Assembly: GCF_006965545.2 (NCBI RefSeq) | Contig: NZ_CP041372.2 | Coordinates: forward strand, 62,001-126,000 | Direction: 5' to 3' | Origin: Paenalkalicoccus suaedae | Lineage (GTDB): Bacteria; Bacillota; Bacilli; Bacillales; Salisediminibacteriaceae | Length of the DNA stretch: 64,000 bases | Part shown: piece after piece, positions 47,813-58,490 of the stretch | How the letters are laid out: every line of letters begins with the position of its first letter | Position numbering within the stretch: the stretch's first letter is position 1 | Notes under the pieces: model-generated | The model's input: only the letters and a program-made list of their open reading frames with translations | Databases searched by the model: none | Told to the model about the DNA's origin: nothing | Position numbers and translations under genes: made by a program

Positions 47813-49219
47813 ATGGCCAAGCGTAAAACAAAGTTTATATGCCAAGAATGTGGCTATGAATCGACGAAATGGATGGGGCGTTGTCCGGGATGTCAGGAAT
47901 GGAATACATTAGTCGAAGAAATGGAAGCAACTCCTACGTCTAAAAGACGTAGTTTTGTGACATCAGGTGATGGAGTAAGATCGAAGCCTGAGTCTATTAC
48001 AAAGATTGAACGTAGAGAAGAATCTCGAGTAAGTACACATATCAATGAATTGAATCGCGTCTTAGGCGGAGGAATTGTCCCTGGCTCACTTGTGCTAGTT
48101 GGTGGAGACCCTGGTATTGGGAAATCGACACTTTTGCTACAAGTATCCTCTACGCTAGCTAAGAATAAGGGACGCGTCTTATATATTTCAGGAGAAGAAT
48201 CAGTCAAGCAAACAAAGCTCAGAGCAGATAGACTCGGTGTCGCAGAGGACGAGCTATTTGTTTTAGCTGAGACAGATGTGCAGTTAATTGAGAGCGTGAT
48301 TGAAGAAGTGAATCCAACGCTTGTTGTTATTGACTCGATACAAACGGTACATATGGAGGACGTGACGAGCGCTCCAGGTAGCGTATCTCAGGTCCGTGAA
48401 TGTACGTCTGCCTTTATGCGTATTGCTAAAACGAAAGGAATCGCTATCTTTTTAGTTGGGCATGTTACAAAGCAAGGTGCGATTGCTGGACCACGTATTT
48501 TAGAGCACATGGTAGATACCGTACTTTACTTTGAAGGAGAAAGACACCATACGTATCGTATTTTGCGAGCTGTCAAAAATCGATTTGGATCAACGAATGA
48601 AATAGGGATTTTTGAAATGAAAGAGAGCGGTCTTACTGAAGTGTTGAATCCTTCTGAGATTTTCCTCGAGGAAAGGTCGGCCGGAGCAGCCGGTTCGGCA
48701 GTAGTTGCGTCAATGGAAGGTACTCGAACGGTGCTAGTAGAGATCCAGTCTCTTATCTCTCCAACGAGCTTTGGAAATCCGAGGCGCATGGCGACGGGAA
48801 TTGATCACAATCGTATCTCGTTGTTAATGGCGGTATTAGAGAAGCGGGTAGGGCTAATGATGCAAAACCACGACGCTTATGTAAAGGTCGCTGGTGGAGT
48901 AAGATTGGATGAACCATCCATTGACTTAGCGATTGCTGTGGCAATTGCATCAAGCTTCCGTGACGTGCCCACTGAACCGTCGGATGTCATTATAGGAGAA
49001 GTCGGCCTAACAGGGGAGGTTAGACGAGTTTCTCGAATTGAGCAACGTGTGATGGAAGCGGCAAAGCTTGGATTCACTCGTGTCATTTTACCTTCTAAAT
49101 GCTTAGATGGCTGGACGGTGCCAGATGGCATTCAAGTAGTGGGCGTAGGGACAGTAAGCGAGGCACTTGATATTGCGATTGGAGGAAAGACTCGTGGAAA
49201 ACCAACGTTTGAACTATGA
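47813..49219 (+). CDS. radA: DNA repair protein RadA
   Basis: RadA (Sms) is a RecA-like hexameric helicase that drives branch migration in recombination. The 468-aa protein has a C4 zinc finger ([18 protein letters not shown]), Walker [11 protein letters not shown] near residue 100, the RadA-specific KNRFG motif ([13 protein letters not shown]) and a Lon-like C-terminal domain ([20 protein letters not shown]). TATAGGAGGG precedes the start; an extended -10 (TGCTAAAAT, 47770-47778) may give it its own promoter after the clpC terminator. disA overlaps its end by 26 nt. Confidence 0.97.
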   Translation: MAKRKTKFICQECGYESTKWMGRCPGCQEWNTLVEEMEATPTSKRRSFVTSGDGVRSKPESITKIERREESRVSTHINELNRVLGGGIVPGSLVLVGGDPGIGKSTLLLQVSSTLAKNKGRVLYISGEESVKQTKLRADRLGVAEDELFVLAETDVQLIESVIEEVNPTLVVIDSIQTVHMEDVTSAPGSVSQVRECTSAFMRIAKTKGIAIFLVGHVTKQGAIAGPRILEHMVDTVLYFEGERHHTYRILRAVKNRFGSTNEIGIFEMKESGLTEVLNPSEIFLEERSAGAAGSAVVASMEGTRTVLVEIQSLISPTSFGNPRRMATGIDHNRISLLMAVLEKRVGLMMQNHDAYVKVAGGVRLDEPSIDLAIAVAIASSFRDVPTEPSDVIIGEVGLTGEVRRVSRIEQRVMEAAKLGFTRVILPSKCLDGWTVPDGIQVVGVGTVSEALDIAIGGKTRGKPTFEL

Positions 49220-50276
49220 TGAGAACTTTATTCGGGAGGTGCTACAGCTAGTAGCTCCTGGGACACCGCTCCGTGAGGGTATTGATAACGTCCTTCGCGC
49301 AAAGACAGGAGGTCTTATTGTCCTTGGCTATGACAAGGAGATGATGAGCCTCGTTGACGGTGGATTTTTTATTAATACAGACTTTTCGCCGGCTTATCTA
49401 TATGAGCTAGCTAAGATGGACGGGGCGATTATTTTGAATGAGGACGGGACGCGCATTTTATATGCAAATACGCAGCTCGTCCCTGATAACGGCATTGATT
49501 CTACAGAGACAGGGATCAGACACCGGACAGCTCAGCGTGTAGCGAGACAGACGGGCAATCTCGTGATCTCTATTTCCCAGCGACGTAATGTAATAACACT
49601 CTATCAAGGTGAGTATCGCTACGCGCTAAAGGATATTGGCGTGATTTTAACGAAGGCGAATCAAGCGATTCAAACGTTAGAAAAATATAAATCGGTGCTT
49701 GATCAAAGTTTAACGAATTTAGGCGCACTTGAATTCGAGGAGCTCGTCACGTTTCAAGAGGTATCGCAGGTTATGCACCGAATTGAAATGGTGCTACGGA
49801 TCAAGTCGGAGATTTTGAACTATATCAATGAGCTTGGTGACGAAGGTCGTCTCATTTCGATGCAGTTAGCTGAACTCGTTATGAATACAGAGAAAGAAGC
49901 CTATTTATTAATTCAGGATTACATGAAAAAAGACGATCAAAGCCCGGATGATATTTTAAAGAAACTAAAAAAGCTATCTAACGACGAACTATTAGATGAT
50001 CAAGTCATTGTGAAGTTATTCGGCTATACAAAAATCGTTAATTTAGCAGAGCACCCAATTGCGCCACGCGGGTATCGAATTCTAAATAAGATTCCTCGTA
50101 TCCCACCGATGGTAATCAATAATTTGATCGATCAGTTTGAGAAGTTACCTGAGATGACAAAAGCTTCTATTGAAGAATTAGATGATGTAGATGGAATTGG
50201 TGAGGCACGAGCGAAAAAGATCAAAGATGGTCTGACACGTATTCAAGAACAGCTATTTATTGATCGTCACATCTAG
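49194..50276 (+). CDS. disA: DNA integrity scanning protein DisA, diadenylate cyclase
   Basis: DisA makes c-di-AMP from ATP and responds to branched DNA, linking genome integrity to sporulation. GTG 49194 with GGAGG 8 nt upstream gives 360 aa, the B. subtilis length; earlier codons lie inside radA. The DAC domain (residues 1-150) shows [24 protein letters not shown] and the RHRTA motif ([15 protein letters not shown]). A helical linker and a C-terminal helix-hairpin-helix domain ([20 protein letters not shown]) follow. The overlap suggests coupling with radA. Confidence 0.97.
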   Translation: MENQRLNYDENFIREVLQLVAPGTPLREGIDNVLRAKTGGLIVLGYDKEMMSLVDGGFFINTDFSPAYLYELAKMDGAIILNEDGTRILYANTQLVPDNGIDSTETGIRHRTAQRVARQTGNLVISISQRRNVITLYQGEYRYALKDIGVILTKANQAIQTLEKYKSVLDQSLTNLGALEFEELVTFQEVSQVMHRIEMVLRIKSEILNYINELGDEGRLISMQLAELVMNTEKEAYLLIQDYMKKDDQSPDDILKKLKKLSNDELLDDQVIVKLFGYTKIVNLAEHPIAPRGYRILNKIPRIPPMVINNLIDQFEKLPEMTKASIEELDDVDGIGEARAKKIKDGLTRIQEQLFIDRHI

Positions 50277-50297
50277 AGTAAGGGGAAGGGAAATCAA

Positions 50298-50326
50298 TTG
50301 ACGCAATAGGATGAAGTGACTATAAT
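50298..50326 (+). promoter_or_regulatory. SigA promoter before yacL
   Basis: TTGACG (50298-50303), 17 bp, TATAAT (50321-50326). The leader to yacL is about 120 nt and T-rich. Confidence 0.7.
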
Positions 50327-50453
50327 TAAAGGTTACAAATTATCTCTTGATTTTTCTTTCAACTGCTTTAAATCGTGTCTTTTTTTGTAAAGGTTTGTCA
50401 AAGAGGTTTGGCAGACAGCAAGATGTCTATAATGAAAGAAGGAGGTGAAGGAA

Positions 50454-51554
50454 ATGCTTCATAAAATCGTACAGGCTGTCATTTTGTTTGTTGGAGGTAC
50501 AGTTGGTTATTTGTTCCTTCCAGATTTACTTCGACTACTCCCAATCGAAGGAGTACCGTCGTGGCTAGTTGGTGAGTTTGCCGGGGCTATATTAGGTGCA
50601 CTTATCTTATATTTCATACTTTACTTCTTTGTGGGCAACATCGTCGGATTTATCCGTTATGTGGAAGAATCACTAGTTAAACTTCCAGTAATGGATTTAC
50701 TTTTTGGGACGGTTGGGCTCGTTCTCGGACTATCGCTAGCCTTCTTAATTAATGTAGCGCTAAACAGCATTGAGATTACATTTGTTAATGCCGTGCTACC
50801 AATTCTCGTTTCCTTACTATTCGGGTATTTAGGATTCCAAGTAGGTTACAAGAAGCGGGATGAAATGTTAGCACTCTTCCCATCCTTCGGGAAGTCATCC
50901 GCAAAGCAGGATAAAGTAGAGAATACGAATGAGAGAGATGAGCACCTTAAGATTAAAATCCTTGATACAAGCGTCATTATCGATGGGCGTATCGCAGACA
51001 TTTGTCAAACAGGCTTTATCGAAGGAACGCTTCTAATTCCAGAATTTGTTTTAGAGGAGTTGCAGCATATCGCCGACTCATCGGACGTGTTAAAACGTAA
51101 CCGGGGTCGTCGAGGATTAGATATCCTTAACAAAATTCAAAAGGAACTAGACGTTAACGTAGAAATTTATGAGGGTGACTTTGAAGACATTCAAGAGGTT
51201 GATAGTAAGCTCGTTAAGCTTGCAAAAGTACTGAATGGCTATGTCGTAACGAATGACTTTAATTTAAATAAAGTCTGTGACCTTCAAGGGGTAGCTGTTT
51301 TAAATATTAATGATCTAGCTAATGCCGTTAAGCCAGTAGTGCTTCCTGGAGAAGAGATGGCAGTACAGATGATTAAGGATGGAAAAGAGCAAAATCAAGG
51401 AATAGCGTATTTAGATGATGGCACCATGATCGTTGTGGAAGATGGTCGTAACTATATCGGTAAAACGATTGAAGTAGTGGTAACGAGCGTCCTGCAAACA
51501 TCGGCTGGTAGAATGATCTTTGCTAAACCGAAAGCTATCGAGAAGGCACTCTAA
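50454..51554 (+). CDS. yacL: PIN/TRAM-domain membrane protein YacL
   Basis: The 366 aa equal the B. subtilis length. Four membrane segments occupy the first ~145 residues (HKIVQAVILFVGGTVGYLFL, FAGAILGALILYFILYFFVG, LLFGTVGLVLGLSLAFLINV). A PIN nuclease-like domain follows (KILDTSVIIDGRIADICQTG, with acidic residues and VTNDFNLNKVCDL) and then a C-terminal TRAM domain (GIAYLDDGTMIVVEDGRNYI). RNA binding or cleavage is inferred from the fold; the substrate is not known. ATG 50454 has AAGGAGG 8 nt upstream; GTG 50445 sits inside that site. Confidence 0.93.
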   Translation: MLHKIVQAVILFVGGTVGYLFLPDLLRLLPIEGVPSWLVGEFAGAILGALILYFILYFFVGNIVGFIRYVEESLVKLPVMDLLFGTVGLVLGLSLAFLINVALNSIEITFVNAVLPILVSLLFGYLGFQVGYKKRDEMLALFPSFGKSSAKQDKVENTNERDEHLKIKILDTSVIIDGRIADICQTGFIEGTLLIPEFVLEELQHIADSSDVLKRNRGRRGLDILNKIQKELDVNVEIYEGDFEDIQEVDSKLVKLAKVLNGYVVTNDFNLNKVCDLQGVAVLNINDLANAVKPVVLPGEEMAVQMIKDGKEQNQGIAYLDDGTMIVVEDGRNYIGKTIEVVVTSVLQTSAGRMIFAKPKAIEKAL

Positions 51555-51595
51555 CACGGGCTTCTATGACAAAAAGAGAAAAAGGACGATTGATC

Positions 51596-52294
51596 ATGCA
51601 GGCATACACAGTAGTTCTGCCAGCTGCCGGACAAGGGAAGCGGATGGGAGCTGGCCACAACAAACAGTTTTTGCTGATCGATGGTGTACCCCTCCTGATT
51701 CACACGCTTCGTGTGTTTGAGGGGGATTCTCTATGTACATCTATTATTCTTGCAGTTAATGAGAAAGAAACGGAAGAGATCCAATCATTACTCAAGGAGT
51801 ATTCGATCAAAAAGGTAACAGCGGTTGTCATCGGCGGTCGCGAAAGACAACAAAGTGTTTTTGAAGGGCTTAAGGCAGCAGACGATGGTATTGTACTCAT
51901 TCACGATGCCGCGAGACCATTTATTACAGCAACCATTATTCACGAGCTTGTAGAAGAAACAAAAAGAAGTGGAGCTGCCATCGTGGCAGTGCCGTTAAAG
52001 GATACAATTAAGCTTGTGAGTGAGGATACAATTGAAAAGACCGAAGATCGTACGAAGCTGTGGGCAGCGCAAACCCCACAGGCTTTTTGGCTGTCTGATA
52101 TTATGGCAGCTCATCAGGTTGCAGAGGATAAAGGCTACGAAGGTACAGATGACGCAAGCATACTTGAATATTCAGGTGGGAAAGTTAAAATAGTGAAGGG
52201 GAACTATGAGAACTTTAAGGTGACAACACCGGAGGATTTGATCTTTGCTGAAGCGATGGTTGCCTCTAGGAGAAGAGGGGAGCGTAGACGATGA
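51596..52294 (+). CDS. ispD: 2-C-methyl-D-erythritol 4-phosphate cytidylyltransferase
   Basis: IspD adds CMP to methylerythritol phosphate in the non-mevalonate isoprenoid pathway. The 232 aa equal the B. subtilis length when ATG 51596 is used (AAGGA 9 nt upstream); ATG 51566 has no ribosome site. Signatures: [51 protein letters not shown] and [11 protein letters not shown]. It overlaps ispF by 4 nt (ATGA). Confidence 0.96.
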   Translation: MQAYTVVLPAAGQGKRMGAGHNKQFLLIDGVPLLIHTLRVFEGDSLCTSIILAVNEKETEEIQSLLKEYSIKKVTAVVIGGRERQQSVFEGLKAADDGIVLIHDAARPFITATIIHELVEETKRSGAAIVAVPLKDTIKLVSEDTIEKTEDRTKLWAAQTPQAFWLSDIMAAHQVAEDKGYEGTDDASILEYSGGKVKIVKGNYENFKVTTPEDLIFAEAMVASRRRGERRR

Positions 52295-52770
52295 GAATTG
52301 GACAAGGATTTGACGTACATCAGCTAGTGGAGGGTAGACCGCTTATTTTAGGCGGAATTGAGATCCCTCATGAAAAAGGACTATTAGGTCATTCAGATGC
52401 AGATGTACTTTTACATACAATTGCTGATGCCGCACTAGGGGCAATTGGAGAAGGGGACATCGGGAAGCATTTCCCTGACACAGACGAAGAATTTAAGGAT
52501 GCAGACTCTGCTAAACTACTAGAACACGTTTGGCAGCTTGTAAAGAAGCGTGGATACGTGCTTGGTAACGTAGACTGTACGATTATGGCACAACGTCCTA
52601 AAATGGCTCCGCACATCCAAACGATGCAACAGCGTATTGCCGAGCTATTAGATGCGGATGTCACGCAAGTAAATGTTAAAGCGACAACTACGGAGAAGTT
52701 AGGGTTTACTGGTCGTGAGGAAGGAATTGCATCTCAAGCAGTTATCCTACTTGTCGAACAAACAAAGTAA
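52291..52770 (+). CDS. ispF: 2-C-methyl-D-erythritol 2,4-cyclodiphosphate synthase
   Basis: IspF forms the cyclic diphosphate in the same pathway as IspD. The zinc site is visible in GFDVHQL and [11 protein letters not shown]; further motifs are [24 protein letters not shown] and [20 protein letters not shown]. Length 159 aa (158 in B. subtilis). Overlap with ispD indicates coupled translation. Confidence 0.97.
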   Translation: MRIGQGFDVHQLVEGRPLILGGIEIPHEKGLLGHSDADVLLHTIADAALGAIGEGDIGKHFPDTDEEFKDADSAKLLEHVWQLVKKRGYVLGNVDCTIMAQRPKMAPHIQTMQQRIAELLDADVTQVNVKATTTEKLGFTGREEGIASQAVILLVEQTK

Positions 52771-52838
52771 GTCTATATGACAGCGTCGTAACATGATAAA
52801 ATAAAAGCAACAAGTATAGAGATTGGATGGTGTCCTAC

Positions 52839-54296
52839 ATGAGTAAGGAAGTACGTGTACGATTTGCCCCAAGTCCGACTGGGCATTTACACATCGGAGG
52901 AGCGCGTTCTGCGCTATTTAACTATTTATTTGCCCGTCATCACAACGGGAAATTTATTGTGCGTATTGAAGATACGGACCAGGCTCGTAACGTAGAGACT
53001 GCCACAGAAAAGCTTATGGCTAGTATGAAATGGCTTGGTCTTGATTGGGATGAGAGCGTCGACGTTGGAGGGCCTTTTGCCCCTTATCGTAGTATGGAGC
53101 GTCTTGATACGTATCAAAAATACGTGGATCAGCTACTAGCGGAAGGCAAAGCCTTTCATTGCTATATGACAGAGGAGGAGCTTGAAGCGGAGCGCGAAGA
53201 GCAACGTTCACGTGGGGAGACTCCAAAGTACAGCGGACGCGATCGTAACTTAACAGACGAGCAAAAAGCAGCGTATGAAGCGGAAGGCCGTAAGCCTGTT
53301 GTTCGCTTTTTAGTACCCGAAGGTCAGGAAATTAAGGTCCAGGATGAGATTAGAGGTACAGTCACCTTTGAATCTGATGGAATTGGAGATTTCGTTATTG
53401 TCCGTAAAGACGGCGTACCAACGTATAACTTTGCTGTTACGATTGATGATAGTCTCATGGAGATTACGCACGTCATCCGTGGCGAAGAGCATCTGTCTAA
53501 CGCACCAAGACAAGTCTTAATTTATGAAGCATTAGGTTTTGACGTGCCTGTCTTCGGTCATGCGTCCCTTATTTTAAATGAGGATCGTCAAAAAATGAGT
53601 AAGCGCGACGAGAAGATTATCCAGTTTGTCGAGCAGTACCGTGAGCTTGGATATTTACCAGAAGCGATCGTTAACTTTATCGCGCTTCTTGGCTGGTCTC
53701 CGGGTGGAGAAGAGGAACTACTTTCTCTAGACGAGCTTATTGAGCAATTTAAGCTAGAGCGAGTGATCAAAGCTCCTGCGGTGTTTGATACGCAAAAGCT
53801 CGAATGGATGAATAATCAATATATGAAGCAGGCAGATGAGGATCGTGTCGTGTGGTTAGCTCTCCCTCACCTTGTGAAAGCTGGACGACTTCCAGAGAAC
53901 ATGACAGAGCAACAGCGTAACTGGGCGTATGATCTTATCGTGCTTCATCAGGAAAAAATGAGCTATGCTGCTCAAATTGTCGAGCTTACAGAGTTGTTCT
54001 TCCGTGAGCAAATCGATTATAATGAGGAAGCAAAAGCAATTTTAGATGAAGAGCAGGTACCGGAAGTACTGACTGTACTAAAGCAAAAGTTTGAAGAGCT
54101 TGAAGACTTTGAGCCAGACGCAATTAAAGGAGCGCTAAAAGCGGTTCAAAAAGAAACAGGTCATAAAGGAAAGAAATTATTTATGCCTGCGCGTGTAGCT
54201 GTAACCGGTCAAATGCACGGTCCCGATTTACCAAAAACCATTGCTCTATTAGGCAAGACCGTTGTTATTAAACGAATCGATCAGCTTCTTGCATAA
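52839..54296 (+). CDS. gltX: Glutamyl-tRNA synthetase (non-discriminating type expected)
   Basis: GltX charges tRNA-Glu and, in bacilli, tRNA-Gln for later amidation. The HIGH-type motif is in [19 protein letters not shown] and the KMSKS-type motif is RQKMSKRDE; the class I Rossmann fold and C-terminal anticodon-binding helices follow. ATG 52839 starts the conserved [16 protein letters not shown] 52827 four codons earlier lacks a site. Length 485 aa (483 in B. subtilis). A cysteine T-box separates it from cysE. Confidence 0.96.
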   Translation: MSKEVRVRFAPSPTGHLHIGGARSALFNYLFARHHNGKFIVRIEDTDQARNVETATEKLMASMKWLGLDWDESVDVGGPFAPYRSMERLDTYQKYVDQLLAEGKAFHCYMTEEELEAEREEQRSRGETPKYSGRDRNLTDEQKAAYEAEGRKPVVRFLVPEGQEIKVQDEIRGTVTFESDGIGDFVIVRKDGVPTYNFAVTIDDSLMEITHVIRGEEHLSNAPRQVLIYEALGFDVPVFGHASLILNEDRQKMSKRDEKIIQFVEQYRELGYLPEAIVNFIALLGWSPGGEEELLSLDELIEQFKLERVIKAPAVFDTQKLEWMNNQYMKQADEDRVVWLALPHLVKAGRLPENMTEQQRNWAYDLIVLHQEKMSYAAQIVELTELFFREQIDYNEEAKAILDEEQVPEVLTVLKQKFEELEDFEPDAIKGALKAVQKETGHKGKKLFMPARVAVTGQMHGPDLPKTIALLGKTVVIKRIDQLLA

Positions 54297-54304
54297 CATA
54301 CACA

Positions 54305-54531
54305 AGTAAGAAGACGCATGCATAGAGTAACGTACGAGAAAAGGATTAGTACGCATCTTTACCATTTACAGAGAGAGTCGCCGTTTGGCTGGAAGCGACT
54401 TAATGGGCGGATGCCGAATGCACCTTTTTGATGCTCGTATTGGATAATAAAGCGGGGCGCTATGCGCCCAAACAGAGTGGAACCGCGCGATGAGCGTCTC
54501 TGTGCCTACCCGGCACAGAGACGCTTTTTTT
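54305..54531 (+). promoter_or_regulatory. T-box riboswitch (cysteine) controlling cysE-cysS
   Basis: Stem I features include AGTA and AGAGAG loop elements and a likely Cys specifier TGC followed by A at 54419-54422. The T-box sequence AGAGTGGAACCGCG lies at 54474-54487, followed directly by the terminator. Uncharged tRNA-Cys would stabilise the antiterminator and allow cysE and cysS transcription, as known for cysES in B. subtilis. Confidence 0.9.
54494..54531 (+). terminator. T-box terminator
   Basis: GCGTCTCTGTGCC pairs with its complement (54512-54524) around a short loop, with seven T. Confidence 0.93.
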
Positions 54532-54562
54532 CTTGCAGGCAAGAAGGGAGGTAGTAGCAGGT

Positions 54563-55234
54563 ATGTTTAAAACGTTAAAAGGGGATTTGGATGTTGTATT
54601 AGATCGAGATCCAGCAGCACGCAATCGTTTGGAGGTCTTACTGACATACTCTGGTGTGCACGCCATTTGGGCACATCGATTAGCACATTTTATGTGGGGG
54701 AAAAAATTGTATTTCCTTGCAAGACTTTTATCGCAAATTAGCCGCTTCTTTACAGGGATCGAAATTCATCCAGGTGCAGTGATCGGGCAACGACTGTTTA
54801 TTGATCATGGAATGGGAGTCGTCATTGGAGAGACATGTGAAATTGGCAATGATGTCACGATCTTTCAAGGCGTTACCTTAGGTGGAACGGGGAAAGAGAA
54901 AGGAAAGCGGCACCCTACGTTAGAGGACCATGTCCTAGTTGCTACCGGAGCAAAAGTATTAGGCTCCATGCGCATTGGTAAACACTCACGAATCGGAGCG
55001 GGATCGGTCGTATTGAAAGAAGTGCCTCCGAATTCTACTGTAGTAGGTATTCCGGGTAGAGTGGTAGTACAGGATGGAGTAAAGGTAGGAGATGACCTTG
55101 ATCATATTAACCTGCCAGACCCAATTGCAGATAAGTTCCGTCAGTTAGAGCGAGAGTTGATTCGAGTTAAAAAAGAACTAAAAGAAGTGAAGCGTGAGCA
55201 AGCAACGAAAGAACAGACTGAAGGGAAGGTGTAA
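54563..55234 (+). CDS. cysE: Serine O-acetyltransferase
   Basis: CysE acetylates serine to O-acetylserine for cysteine synthesis by CysK (also in this window). The left-handed beta-helix hexapeptide repeats are clear ([24 protein letters not shown] in part, [39 protein letters not shown]). ATG 54563 follows AAGGGAGG; the frame from 54533 is inside the terminator region. The C-terminus is charged and probably helical. Length 223 aa (217 in B. subtilis). Expression is set by the cysteine T-box. Confidence 0.96.
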   Translation: MFKTLKGDLDVVLDRDPAARNRLEVLLTYSGVHAIWAHRLAHFMWGKKLYFLARLLSQISRFFTGIEIHPGAVIGQRLFIDHGMGVVIGETCEIGNDVTIFQGVTLGGTGKEKGKRHPTLEDHVLVATGAKVLGSMRIGKHSRIGAGSVVLKEVPPNSTVVGIPGRVVVQDGVKVGDDLDHINLPDPIADKFRQLERELIRVKKELKEVKREQATKEQTEGKV

Positions 55235-55240
55235 TGGTCG

Positions 55241-56641
55241 ATGGCCATTCAGCTATATAACACATTAACACGAAAAAAAGAGCTTTTTAAACCGATCGAA
55301 GAAGGTAAAGTGATGATGTACGTGTGCGGGCCAACCGTATATAACTACATCCATATTGGGAATGCAAGACCGGCCGTTGTCTTTGATATGGTGCGACGTT
55401 ATTTCCAGTATCGAGGTTATGAAGTAAAGTACGTCTCTAACTTTACCGATGTGGATGATAAAATTATTAAAGCTGCTGACGAGCTTGGTGAGGATGTTAT
55501 GACACTTGCGGAGAGATTTATCGAAGCGTATCACTCTGACACGCAAGCGCTTGGTGTTCAGAGAGCAGATTCTCACCCCCGTGTAACGGACTCGATGGAT
55601 GACATTATTACATTCATTGATCGCCTTGTTGAAAAAGGGTTTGCCTATGAGTCAGCCGGCGACGTTTATTTCCACACACGTAGCTTTGATGGGTACGGAA
55701 AGCTCTCTCATCAGTCTATCGATGACTTGCAGTCGGGAGCGCGTATTGAAGTTGGAGATAAGAAGAAGGATCCACTTGACTTCGTCCTTTGGAAAGCTGC
55801 AAAAGAAGGCGAAATTTCATGGGAAAGCCCATGGGGAGAAGGGAGACCAGGCTGGCATATTGAGTGCTCGGCTATGGTGAAACGCCATCTTGGAGAGACG
55901 ATTGATATTCATGCTGGTGGTCAGGATCTTTCTTTCCCGCACCACGAAAATGAAATTGCACAGTCCGAAGCCTTGAACGAAAAGAAAATGGCGAATTACT
56001 GGATCCATAACGGCTATATTAATATTGATAACGAAAAGATGTCAAAGTCACTCGGGAACTTTATCTTAGTGAACGATATTATTAAAACCTTTGATCCAGA
56101 GGTTGTACGCTTCTTTATCGTCAATGCGCACTATAGAAGCCCGATCAACTTTAGTGACGAACAGTTGACGAGTGCGAAGAGTAGCCTTGAGCGTATTAAA
56201 ACAGCTTATGCCAACGTCACGTATCGTTTGGAAGAATCGGTTGATTTAGGTGATCAGGTCGACGCATGGAAAATGAAAATTAGCGAGCAACAAAAACGAT
56301 TCATCGATGCAATGGATGATGACTTTAACAGTGCGAATGCGACATCTGTCCTGTTTGACCTTGTCAAAATGGCAAACACGTATCTAGAAGAAAAGCATTC
56401 AAGCAAAGAAGTGCTTCAAGCCTTTCTTGATCAGTTTGATGATATGGCGTTTGTGCTTGGTATGACGCTCAAGGAAGAGAAAGAGCTACTTGATGAGGAA
56501 GTCGACGCTCTTATTCAAGAACGTATTGATGCACGTCGTGATCGTAACTTTGCTCGAGCGGATGAGATCCGTGACGAACTAAAAGCGCAAGGAATTTTAC
56601 TTGAGGATACACCTCAAGGTACGCGCTGGAAAAGAGGATAA
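55241..56641 (+). CDS. cysS: Cysteinyl-tRNA synthetase
   Basis: CysS charges tRNA-Cys. HIGH-type motif in [16 protein letters not shown], zinc Cys at CGPTVYN and GWHIECSAM plus [18 protein letters not shown] motif [12 protein letters not shown]. The 466-aa length is that of B. subtilis. It starts 6 nt after cysE and shares the T-box leader, so both cysteine synthesis and charging respond to tRNA-Cys. Confidence 0.97.
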   Translation: MAIQLYNTLTRKKELFKPIEEGKVMMYVCGPTVYNYIHIGNARPAVVFDMVRRYFQYRGYEVKYVSNFTDVDDKIIKAADELGEDVMTLAERFIEAYHSDTQALGVQRADSHPRVTDSMDDIITFIDRLVEKGFAYESAGDVYFHTRSFDGYGKLSHQSIDDLQSGARIEVGDKKKDPLDFVLWKAAKEGEISWESPWGEGRPGWHIECSAMVKRHLGETIDIHAGGQDLSFPHHENEIAQSEALNEKKMANYWIHNGYINIDNEKMSKSLGNFILVNDIIKTFDPEVVRFFIVNAHYRSPINFSDEQLTSAKSSLERIKTAYANVTYRLEESVDLGDQVDAWKMKISEQQKRFIDAMDDDFNSANATSVLFDLVKMANTYLEEKHSSKEVLQAFLDQFDDMAFVLGMTLKEEKELLDEEVDALIQERIDARRDRNFARADEIRDELKAQGILLEDTPQGTRWKRG

Positions 56642-56647
56642 CACGGC

Positions 56648-57064
56648 ATGTTTACGTTTGGCGAAGAGATAACAGATCCAGAACAAATGAATGCCTTAGC
56701 TCTTGCTTATATGGGAGATGGGGTGCTTGAACTATATGTCCGATACCGTTTATTAGCGAGTGGGAAAGTACGTCCCAACAAGCTCCACCGAGAGGCGACG
56801 AACTATGTTTCCGCCAGATCACAGGCTAAGATCTTGGCACATTTAGTGGATGGCGAGCGACTTACGGATGAGGAGCAAGCTGTAGTAAGAAGAGGTCGTA
56901 ATGCAAAGTCGCATACGATCCCCAAAAATACGGATCGAGCGACGTACCAGATGAGTACGGCGTTTGAGGCACTATTAGGATATTTATATGTAACGAAACA
57001 GCATGAACGACTAGAAGAAGTTGTGTGGATGAGCGTTGCATTTGTAGAAGGGAAGGAGGAATAA
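56648..57064 (+). CDS. mrnC: Mini-ribonuclease III
   Basis: Mini-III is an RNase III-like nuclease without a dsRNA-binding domain that matures both ends of 23S rRNA in B. subtilis. The 138-aa protein has the catalytic motif NALALAYMGDGVLELYVR and the second acidic helix STAFEALLGYLYV. It lies 6 nt after cysS, before rlmB, as in B. subtilis (yazC). Its expected substrate, the long 23S processing stem, is present twice in this window. Confidence 0.94.
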   Translation: MFTFGEEITDPEQMNALALAYMGDGVLELYVRYRLLASGKVRPNKLHREATNYVSARSQAKILAHLVDGERLTDEEQAVVRRGRNAKSHTIPKNTDRATYQMSTAFEALLGYLYVTKQHERLEEVVWMSVAFVEGKEE

Positions 57065-57066
57065 GA

Positions 57067-57825
57067 ATGGCAGATCGTAAGCACGATATCGTGATCGGCA
57101 AAAATGCCGTATTAGAAATTTTAAAGAGTGAGCGGGACGTACACAAGCTTCTTATCGCAGATGGGGTGAAGCGTAATCAGGTGAATGAACTCCTAGATGA
57201 GGCAAAGATTAAGAAGGTGCAGGTGCAGTTCGTGCCTCGTAAAAAGCTTGATCAGCTCGTGCCGGGTGAGAATCACCAAGGGGTGCTTGCTAACGTCGCA
57301 GTATTTGATTATGCAGAGATTGACGACCTTTTTGCTGCAGCAGAAAAAAAGGGAGAAGCTCCATTTTTCCTCCTATTAGATGAATTAGAGGATCCGCATA
57401 ACCTTGGATCGATTCTGCGCACGGCGGACGCCTCTGGTGCACACGGGGTCATCATTCCGAAGAGACGAGCTGTTGGCCTTACGTCTACAGTCGCAAAAGC
57501 ATCAACCGGTGCAATTGAGCACGTGCCAGTTGTACGTGTAACGAATTTAGCTCGTACCATGGAAGAGCTGAAGGAGAAGGGCATTTGGTTTGTGGGAACA
57601 GACGCCAAAGGCAAGCAGGATTATCGTCAAGCAGATTTGGACATGCCTACTTGTCTCGTTATTGGAAGCGAAGGGAAGGGCATGAGCCGTTTAGTAGGAG
57701 AGAAATGTGACTTCTTAGTCAGCATTCCGTTAGTAGGCCATGTAACATCGTTGAACGCATCCGTTGCAGCGAGCCTGCTTATGTATGAGGTGTACCGTAA
57801 GCGTAACCGCCTGGAGCGCGAGTAG
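57067..57825 (+). CDS. rlmB: 23S rRNA 2'-O-methyltransferase RlmB (TrmH/SpoU family)
   Basis: The 252-aa SpoU-type methyltransferase probably methylates G2251 of 23S rRNA in the peptidyl-transferase P loop. An N-terminal substrate-binding domain (IVIGKNAVLEILKSERDV) is followed by the trefoil-knot catalytic domain: LLLDELEDPHNLGSILRTADASG (motif 1), LVIGSEGKGMSRLV (motif 2) and SIPLVGHVTSLNASVAASLL (motif 3). ATG 57067 has AAGGAGGAA upstream. rae1 follows 1 nt after the stop. Confidence 0.95.
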   Translation: MADRKHDIVIGKNAVLEILKSERDVHKLLIADGVKRNQVNELLDEAKIKKVQVQFVPRKKLDQLVPGENHQGVLANVAVFDYAEIDDLFAAAEKKGEAPFFLLLDELEDPHNLGSILRTADASGAHGVIIPKRRAVGLTSTVAKASTGAIEHVPVVRVTNLARTMEELKEKGIWFVGTDAKGKQDYRQADLDMPTCLVIGSEGKGMSRLVGEKCDFLVSIPLVGHVTSLNASVAASLLMYEVYRKRNRLERE

Positions 57826-57826
57826 C

Positions 57827-58339
57827 ATGAAAAAGCTATTGCTGGTAGACGGCTATAACATCATAGGAGACTGGCCGGAGCTCCGCGAATTACAAAAGCG
57901 GGATTTAGCCGGCGCCCGTGATGTACTCATTGAGAAAATGGCAGAGTACCAAGCATTTACGGGCATCGAAGTGACGATAATCTTCGATGCCCACATGGTA
58001 CCTGGTCTAGGAAAGAAATATACGCCTTATTCGCTCGACGTGATTTACACGAAGGAGAAGGAATCTGCCGATGAGCGGATTGAACGACTTGTCCATGAGC
58101 GAAAAAGAATCGATCGACAAATTTATGTGGCCACGTCTGATTTTGTCGAGCAGCGTGTAATCTTTGCCAGTGGTGCTTTTCGTAAGTCTGCAAGGGAGTT
58201 ACGTACAGAAGTAGAACAAATTGAAAAAGGGATTTCGACAGAGGTAGAGCAGACGAATCGACATCGCCGTCGAACGAAGCTGCCGATATCTGACGAAATT
58301 GCGGAAAAATTAGAAATGTTAAGGAGAGGTAAAAAGTGA
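57827..58339 (+). CDS. rae1: Ribosome-associated A-site endoribonuclease Rae1
   Basis: Rae1 (YacP) is a PIN-like/NYN nuclease that cuts mRNA in the ribosomal A site in B. subtilis. The 170 aa equal the B. subtilis length using ATG 57827. Acidic motifs: LLLVDGYNIIGDWPEL at the N-terminus, VTIIFDAHMVPGLGKK and KESADERIERLVHE with IYVATSDFVEQRVI. The C-terminus is basic. GGAGCG lies 11 nt upstream of the start. The longer frame from 57764 overlaps rlmB and is rejected. Confidence 0.95.
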   Translation: MKKLLLVDGYNIIGDWPELRELQKRDLAGARDVLIEKMAEYQAFTGIEVTIIFDAHMVPGLGKKYTPYSLDVIYTKEKESADERIERLVHERKRIDRQIYVATSDFVEQRVIFASGAFRKSARELRTEVEQIEKGISTEVEQTNRHRRRTKLPISDEIAEKLEMLRRGKK

Positions 58340-58343
58340 CAGC

Positions 58344-58373
58344 TTGACGCTTTTCTTTTTTATCCTGTATACT
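58344..58373 (+). promoter_or_regulatory. Probable SigA promoter for sigH
   Basis: TTGACG (58344-58349), 18 bp, TATACT (58368-58373). In B. subtilis sigH is transcribed by SigA and repressed by AbrB. The spacer is T-rich. Confidence 0.62.
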
Positions 58374-58490
58374 ATTGCTATATTTAGACAATTAGTTGGT
58401 TAGGGGAGAAGTTAAAAAGCAGCTGTTCAAGTGGACGGTAGTGACAGGCTTTTTCTGCAAGAGAAAAAGACATGGTCGGAGGGATTAACG

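Noticed and set aside
54412-54414. Alternative T-box specifier TGC at 54412
   Set aside because: The TGC at 54419-54421 follows GAA and precedes the conserved purine, fitting the specifier loop better.
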